Assembly (NCBI GenBank): GCA_015063895.1
Contig: SVTG01000004.1
Coordinates: 82,923 to 130,065, forward strand
Source: Oscillospiraceae bacterium
GTDB taxonomy: Bacteria; Bacillota; Clostridia; Oscillospirales; CAG-272
DNA: 47,143 bases
Direction of reading: 5' to 3'
Position 1 is the stretch's first letter, and each line of letters starts with the position of its first letter. The notes under the pieces are model-generated. The model saw only the letters and a list, made by a program, of their open reading frames with translations. It did no database searches and was not told the DNA's origin. Both the position numbers and the translations under genes were made by a program. Shown here piece after piece: positions 43,347-47,143 of this stretch.

Positions 43347-43835
43347 TTACCCCTCCCCGGGGAAGGCAAGCAAATACAAAATTTCACCGTTACAGTAGTG
43401 GCCGATATTTTTATAGCCCATATTCTCATACAGCCGTTGAGCACGCACATTTTCACGAGCGGTCGTCAGCAAAATGCCACCCGCGCCCGTCGCCTCGGCC
43501 CATTCTCTGGCCGTGGTCAGCAGACGTCTGCCAAGATGCCTGCCCTTCCATTGCTCCGCGATCGCAACACCGAGCCACGGCACCCTTGTGTTGATGCGGA
43601 AAAGAAATACAAGTCCTGCGATCTCCTCGCCCTCGGGCGTGTCGGCCACTGCCACCCAATACATATGATCCTGACGTTCACCGTTTAAAAACTCATACGT
43701 ATGCCGCTCGTTTCCGCCGTTCATATTAAAGAAGGCGGTGCCCTCCTCCCCCAACGCGCGAAAGAACGCATAAACGCGATCCCGATCCTCGGGGAGCAGG
43801 TATCTGATCTTCATATCCTGTATGATTTTTTCCAT
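43347..43835 (-). CDS. GNAT family N-acetyltransferase
   Basis: The 162-residue protein transfers an acetyl group from acetyl-CoA. It shows the acetyl-CoA binding segment VAIAEQWKGRHLGRRLL (motif A) and the typical end TARENVRAQRLYENMGYK (motif B). The substrate is unknown. It lies 15 bp after the ceramidase-like gene on the same strand. A second ATG (MKIRYLL) is possible but has no better ribosome-binding site. Confidence 0.9.
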   Translation of the reverse strand: MEKIIQDMKIRYLLPEDRDRVYAFFRALGEEGTAFFNMNGGNERHTYEFLNGERQDHMYWVAVADTPEGEEIAGLVFLFRINTRVPWLGVAIAEQWKGRHLGRRLLTTAREWAEATGAGGILLTTARENVRAQRLYENMGYKNIGHYCNGEILYLLAFPGEG

Positions 43836-43850
43836 ATTGTCTTCGACCTT

Positions 43851-45155
43851 TCATGCTTTACACTGCTTGATCAGTTCCTCGGCGGTATCGATCATACGGT
43901 CGATCACGTCAAGCTCAAAGGGGTCACTCGGCAAGCGCGCCTCGTATAAGTTTGCGCTGAAGGCAGGCTCTGTGGCAAAATACCCAAGCGCATTGTTAGC
44001 AAGCTCGGAGATGATCAGCTGATGCGGGATCACACGCTGACGCAGACGAATACCAATATCCGCAAAGGGCTCCCCGGGGAAGCCAACCACAAAAATATCG
44101 CCAATACGTAAAACCTGCATTTCCACCAGCTCATAACGCTTGGGGTGCTTGTGCAGACGGGAAAGCTCCTCTGCCGATCGCCTATCTACTGCGTTGCGGG
44201 AAGGGTCGTTCAGGGCTTCGTTTGCCCAGGCCATATCCTCGGGGGTAGGCTGTCTGCGAGGGGCGCGGAAACGCTTTCCCGCAAATCCGATCGCATCACC
44301 CTCCACCGCCTCCAGCTCACCGTGCAGCGCCAGCACGTCCTCGGCAAGAATACCGCCCATGTACTTGTAGTGATCTGCGCCATAATGAAACTCGGGGTCA
44401 AGATAACGAATCGCATCAATATGATTGACGTTGCCACTGCAACCGTTCAAAAAGAGCACCGTGTGCGATTCTCCGTATACGGTCTTCAGCCTTCTGCGCA
44501 TTTCGCCGGGGAAATCGGCACAGTATTTCTGCCCACCGACAGTATCGGGGTGACAGGCAAAATTGACGATCTCACAAATCGGCTTGCCGCTTTCATCATC
44601 AAATCGCATGGTGGAAAGCGTGCAATCGATCTCCGAGGCGGGGCATACGATCTGTGCTGCACGCTTACGCCCGGGATTTGTGAGTATTCTGCCGTCACTC
44701 ATCTGATAGTTGCGGCAAAAGCTGATGCGATCCTCGCACCCCACGGCAAAGCGCGCCGTGGCCGGCACGCGATTGCGATAGGCCTCCACGGCAGTAGCCA
44801 CCGTTTCACGCAAAAAGAAATCGGTAACCTCTTTGTCCTCCTTTTGCCCCCAGAACACCTCCAGCAGCTGTGGGCCACCCGTGTGAATATGAATGGCGCT
44901 GACCATCACCGCACGGGGATCAACACCGATCTCACGCTGCAATGCCTCGCGCACGCGGCGCGTAAAAGCGGCACCAAGACCGCTGGTATCAATGGAGATC
45001 AAGATCACGGTTTTACCGTTTTGCTCCAGTGCAATGGCGTGCGTATAAAGCTCATCCTTCACACCCGTGGCGGGGTTAAACGACATACATTGAGGAATAT
45101 TCAGCCCCGGCGCAGGCGTCACGATGCGCTCGGCAGCACCGCATTTCAGTTTCAT
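43851..45155 (-). CDS. Neutral/alkaline ceramidase-like hydrolase
   Basis: The 434-residue protein resembles the catalytic domain of neutral/alkaline non-lysosomal ceramidases. Visible are CGAAERIVTPAPGLNIP, SAIHIHTGGPQ (zinc His pair), FACHPDTVGG and FLNGCSGNVNHID. Ceramidases are usually about 650 residues with a C-terminal Ig-like domain, which is absent here. There is no signal peptide. The fold is also found in bacterial proteins of unknown substrate, so a sphingolipid role is only a suggestion. The start has AAGGAG upstream and its own -10 box. Confidence 0.86.
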   Translation of the reverse strand: MKLKCGAAERIVTPAPGLNIPQCMSFNPATGVKDELYTHAIALEQNGKTVILISIDTSGLGAAFTRRVREALQREIGVDPRAVMVSAIHIHTGGPQLLEVFWGQKEDKEVTDFFLRETVATAVEAYRNRVPATARFAVGCEDRISFCRNYQMSDGRILTNPGRKRAAQIVCPASEIDCTLSTMRFDDESGKPICEIVNFACHPDTVGGQKYCADFPGEMRRRLKTVYGESHTVLFLNGCSGNVNHIDAIRYLDPEFHYGADHYKYMGGILAEDVLALHGELEAVEGDAIGFAGKRFRAPRRQPTPEDMAWANEALNDPSRNAVDRRSAEELSRLHKHPKRYELVEMQVLRIGDIFVVGFPGEPFADIGIRLRQRVIPHQLIISELANNALGYFATEPAFSANLYEARLPSDPFELDVIDRMIDTAEELIKQCKA

Positions 45156-45178
45156 AAATTTTTCTCCTTGTGTTAAAA

Positions 45179-45206
45179 ATTATAACGACAAAAGGTATCT
45201 GTTAAA
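45179..45206 (-). promoter_or_regulatory. Probable promoter of the ceramidase-like gene
   Basis: On the minus strand TTTAAC (45201-45206) and TATAAT (45179-45184) are 16 bp apart. The -10 box is perfect but the -35 box is poor, and it overlaps the stop of the upstream gene. Confidence 0.55.
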
Positions 45207-46068
45207 GTTCAATGACGTTTGTTCCGTCCTTGGTTACGTAATGCGTTTTCACTCCTAAAATATCCATCCATTTTCGCGTTACGGTTGTGCCGTACATACG
45301 CTCACGCTGCATATCACGCAATTTTTTGCGGTTTTCGAGATACGACGGTATCTCGGGCTCGTTGTACAGCCAATCCGCACAACACCACATGCAAGCTTCC
45401 GGCATAATGGCGGCGTAAACCTCCATTCCGACATTCATATGTCCGTGGTGTGCCATTTGCACGATGTCAGCTTTAAGCAGATGCCGTGATTCCTCATAAA
45501 GCACATCCCCTCCCTCAGGACCAAGGTCACCGAGAAATAGCACCTTTTTATTCGGTGTGGTAATGCTGAAAACCAGCGAAGCATCATTCATCAAATTGGA
45601 AAACAAACCGTCGTGATACGCATAAATAAAATCGATGCGACACTCGTCGATCTCCACGCTTTCCCCCTGTGTAACAATGTGCGCCATATCCGAAAGCTCT
45701 GATTCTATTTTAAGAAATTCCGGAAGTGTATCTTCTAACTCCCGATCAAAATATTTTGCATCCGGAACATCCGTCCTGCCTTTCAGCTCATTGTATGGAG
45801 GGAAGTTATAGTAAAGCTTTTCAATATCAAAGTCGGCTAAACGATTTCGATTGAATTCCGAAATAAATCCACTGATGTGATCACCATGCGGATGCGTCAG
45901 GATCCATGCTGCAATATGTCTGTTACCTACGTATTCCTTCAAAAGAGGCATGTCTTCCCGACGCCCTCCGTCAATGACGATTACGTTGTCAGACTTTGTA
46001 ACCAAAACAAAGCTCATCATAAATTTGCTTGTTTCCGTAATTTGATAAAGTAAGGTTTTATCATGCAT
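45202..46068 (-). CDS. MBL-fold (ComEC-like) metallohydrolase
   Basis: The 288-residue protein shows VIVIDGGRRED, the zinc motif LTHPHGDHISGF (HxHxDH), VLFLGDLGPEGG and VQMAHHGHMNVG, the ComEC-type arrangement. No membrane helices or signal peptide are seen. The ATG at 46068 is chosen because codons further upstream run into the palindrome mosaic; the ribosome-binding site GGGAG lies rather far (12 nt) upstream. Base composition is more AT-rich than in neighbouring genes, which may indicate separate ancestry. Its relation to the MBL protein at 14297 is at fold level. Confidence 0.88.
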   Translation of the reverse strand: MHDKTLLYQITETSKFMMSFVLVTKSDNVIVIDGGRREDMPLLKEYVGNRHIAAWILTHPHGDHISGFISEFNRNRLADFDIEKLYYNFPPYNELKGRTDVPDAKYFDRELEDTLPEFLKIESELSDMAHIVTQGESVEIDECRIDFIYAYHDGLFSNLMNDASLVFSITTPNKKVLFLGDLGPEGGDVLYEESRHLLKADIVQMAHHGHMNVGMEVYAAIMPEACMWCCADWLYNEPEIPSYLENRKKLRDMQRERMYGTTVTRKWMDILGVKTHYVTKDGTNVIEL

Positions 46069-46161
46069 TTTACAATATATCTCCCTTCGATATGTTATAC
46101 TAAGCTGCTGTAAATTGAAGTTTCGAGTTTTGCTCGAAAGTAACATTTGTCCCTGACTTTT

Positions 46162-46363
46162 GGTGAAGTTTTTGCTTCGCAAAAGTGAAGTTAAGTTCGC
46201 CCCAAAGCTACTTCTCACTTGCGCCACTCGTGGCGCAAACTTCACTTCGGCGGTAGCCGAAACTTCACTGCGGCACAACTGTGTTGTGCATGCAACATTC
46301 ACTCGCCATAGGCGAACTTAGTTGTTGAAACTATTGTTTGCAAAGGCAAACAATAGTTTCAAC
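46162..46363. repeat. Palindrome mosaic built on GTGAAGTT/AACTTCAC, copy 2
   Basis: It opens with GGTGAAGTTTTTGCTTCGC, then AAAAGTGAAGTTAAGTTCGC, almost as in copy 1 at 6552. Inner hairpins are TTTTGC-TTC-GCAAAA, TGCGCC-ACTC-GTGGCGCA, TCGGC-GGTA-GCCGA and CGCC-ATA-GGCG, each next to AACTTCACT or a close variant. It ends with AACTTAGTT and an 18-bp perfect hairpin, 46324-46341 with 46346-46363. It is a member of the same element family as 6552-6769, with different inner hairpins. It lies upstream of the MBL gene. Confidence 0.8.
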
Positions 46364-46394
46364 GTGGGTCATAAGACCAAAAGGTATATTTTTG

Positions 46395-46433
46395 TGCCAA
46401 AAACGGGGGGTGTAAAGCCAAAAGGTATATTTT
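46395..46433. repeat. Direct repeat flanking the GIY-YIG gene, left copy
   Basis: TGCCAAAAACGGGGGG, then TG, then TAAAGCCAAAAGGTATATTT. The same sequence without the TG lies at 46980-47015. A half copy, ACCAAAAGGTATATTTTT, lies at 46376-46393. Confidence 0.88.
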
Positions 46434-46436
46434 GAG

Positions 46437-46718
46437 TTAAATAAATCCTTCGCTCCAATCATCCCAATTGGGATTTTTGGTTTCCACAAGCCAATTCTTT
46501 TTGGAGCGTACCCAACGCTTTAGTTGCTTTTCTCGTGATATTGCGTCGTTAATTTCAGAATACTCCTCAAAGTAAACAAGCTTGTGAACGTGATATTTCT
46601 TTGTAAATCCTTCAATTTGCTCGTTTTTGTGTTCGTATAATCGTCTTCGCAAATCGTTGGTCACACCGATATACATTACCGCATCGGTTTTGTTAGTGAG
46701 TATGTAAACGTAATACAT
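46437..46718 (-). CDS. Single-domain GIY-YIG nuclease family protein
   Basis: The 93-residue protein is a stand-alone GIY-YIG domain (UPF0213 type): MYYVYILTNKTDAVMYIGVTNDLRRRLYEHK, with the YIL...YIG pair, the catalytic Arg in the LRRRLYEH helix and a Glu in SREKQLKRW. The ATG at 46718 has AAAAGGAGAACAA upstream; a longer frame into the inverted repeat is not needed. The cellular role of this family is not settled. It is more AT-rich than most of the window, lies between direct repeats and next to a palindromic repeat, and thus looks recently gained. Confidence 0.9.
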   Translation of the reverse strand: MYYVYILTNKTDAVMYIGVTNDLRRRLYEHKNEQIEGFTKKYHVHKLVYFEEYSEINDAISREKQLKRWVRSKKNWLVETKNPNWDDWSEGFI

Positions 46719-46763
46719 TTGTTCTCCTTTTCGCCCGAGATCCCGCCTTCGCGTTGCTTGGCG

Positions 46764-46891
46764 CTTTTTCGTCCGTGTCATCCTGAGCGTAGTCGAAATC
46801 CGAGCATAGCGAGGATCAAACGGTGCGTAGCGGCGTTTGGGATCTCGGACGAAAAAGTTCGATTTCGCTTCGCTCCACTCAGGATGACACG
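46764..46891. repeat. Nested inverted repeat of the GTCATCCTGAG type
   Basis: CGTGTCATCCTGAGCG...TCGAAATC (46774-46800) is matched by GATTTCG...CTCAGGATGACACG (46861-46891). Inside and across it, CTTTTTCGTCCG (46764-46775) pairs with CGGACGAAAAAG (46846-46857), and CAAACG pairs with CGTTTG near the centre. GTCATCCTGAGCGAAG repeats are found scattered in many bacterial genomes; this is a recognised sequence type but without a firm function. Confidence 0.85.
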
Positions 46892-46908
46892 GGCGAGGCT
46901 ATGTTTAT

Positions 46909-46975
46909 GTGTCATCCTGAGCGAAGGGCGTAGCCCGTAGTCGAACCCGTAGGGCGATGCAAAGCATCGGGATCT
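46909..46975. repeat. Further GTCATCCTGAG copy with small palindromes
   Basis: TGTGTCATCCTGAGCGAAGG is followed by small palindromes GGGC-GTA-GCCC, CCC-GTA-GGG and CGATGC-AAA-GCATCG, ending in GGGATCTAG. The inserted palindromes are of the same style (5-7 bp arms, 3-nt loop) as in the GTGAAGTT mosaics. Confidence 0.75.
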
Positions 46976-46979
46976 AGTA

Positions 46980-47015
46980 TGCCAAAAACGGGGGGTAAAG
47001 CCAAAAGGTATATTT
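46980..47015. repeat. Direct repeat flanking the GIY-YIG gene, right copy
   Basis: TGCCAAAAACGGGGGG followed by TAAAGCCAAAAGGTATATTT, matching 46395-46433 except for a missing TG. Confidence 0.88.
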
Positions 47016-47032
47016 CTTATTGCTTTATGCCC

Positions 47033-47143
47033 TTAAAGAAGATCTTTCTCGTGTAAAACTACACCGTTTTGTTTTAATTTGCTTTGCAACACCGCTACGT
47101 CAAGCATAGAAAAGTCATCTGTCATAGCAGCGGCAGTACCTGC
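47033..47143 (-). CDS. C-terminal end of an unknown protein, cut by the window edge
   Basis: The minus-strand frame is open from the window edge for 36 codons and ends with TAA at 47033. The readable end contains TDDFSMLDVAVLQSKLKQNG and finishes LHEKDLL. It has coding-like composition and a natural stop just before the direct repeat. The family cannot be told from this much. Confidence 0.55.
   Translation of the reverse strand, partial: AGTAAAMTDDFSMLDVAVLQSKLKQNGVVLHEKDLL

Noticed and set aside
46069-46302. A 78-codon extension of the second MBL gene
   Set aside because: It runs through the palindrome mosaic and has no similarity to the MBL fold; the conserved part starts near 46068.

Overview
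The window looks like chromosomal DNA of an uncultured anaerobic, Gram-positive member of the Clostridia (Firmicutes). Supporting signs are a cysteine-type T-box leader in front of cysE-cysS, an rpmH-rnpA-yidD-yidC-jag-mnmE cluster whose YidC carries a lipoprotein signal, several lipobox lipoproteins, compact sigma-A promoters (TTGACA-like, 16-18 bp, TATAAT) and many strong intrinsic terminators. No rRNA, tRNA, CRISPR array, prophage or intact transposase was seen. The genus cannot be named from the sequence.

Layout. 1-3.5 kb: 3' end of a phosphohexomutase gene, then the T-box-controlled cysteine operon cysE-cysS. 3.5-6.4 kb: three separately promoted lipoprotein genes. 6.4-6.8 kb: a gene-free mosaic of short palindromes. 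6.8-7.9 kb: azlCD amino-acid exporter. 8.0-10.0 kb (minus): a TIR protein with a V4R-like C-terminal domain, translationally coupled to an L-asparaginase. 10.0-10.4 kb: a candidate small RNA. 10.4-14.1 kb (minus): a heterodimeric ABC exporter. 14.3-15.5 kb: a metallo-beta-lactamase-fold (MBL) protein. 15.5-18.3 kb (minus): argG-argH. 18.6-22.4 kb: a DUF378 protein (minus) and the overlapping chain cca, alpha/beta hydrolase, ruvX, ygjP-like. 22.4-27.7 kb (minus): the rpmH-to-mnmE cluster plus a small membrane protein. 27.8-29.6 kb (minus): a lipoprotein endonuclease/exonuclease/phosphatase. 29.8-33.6 kb (plus): ymdB-like phosphodiesterase, flavin reductase, CorA-like transporter, citrate synthase. 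33.7-46.1 kb (minus): ROK glucokinase, APH-like kinase, two PHP phosphoesterases, a DUF4886 protein, a membrane-anchored propeller-like protein, GH38, GH78-like, GNAT, a ceramidase-like hydrolase and a second MBL protein. 46.1-47.1 kb: a second palindrome mosaic, a GIY-YIG gene between direct repeats, a GTCATCCTGAG inverted repeat, and the 3' end of one more gene.

How the genes work together. cysE makes O-acetylserine and cysS charges tRNA-Cys; the leader senses uncharged tRNA-Cys. argG and argH make the last two steps of arginine synthesis. rnpA, yidC, yidD, jag and mnmE serve RNA processing, membrane insertion and tRNA modification. The GH38, GH78-like and ceramidase-like enzymes have no signal peptides, so this block probably processes an imported glycoconjugate in the cytoplasm, although no transporter lies in the window.

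The most unusual material is the two related palindrome mosaics (about 6552-6769 and 46162-46363), the TIR/V4R-asparaginase pair, the promoter-hairpin-terminator unit at 10118-10257, and the GIY-YIG gene set among repeats.
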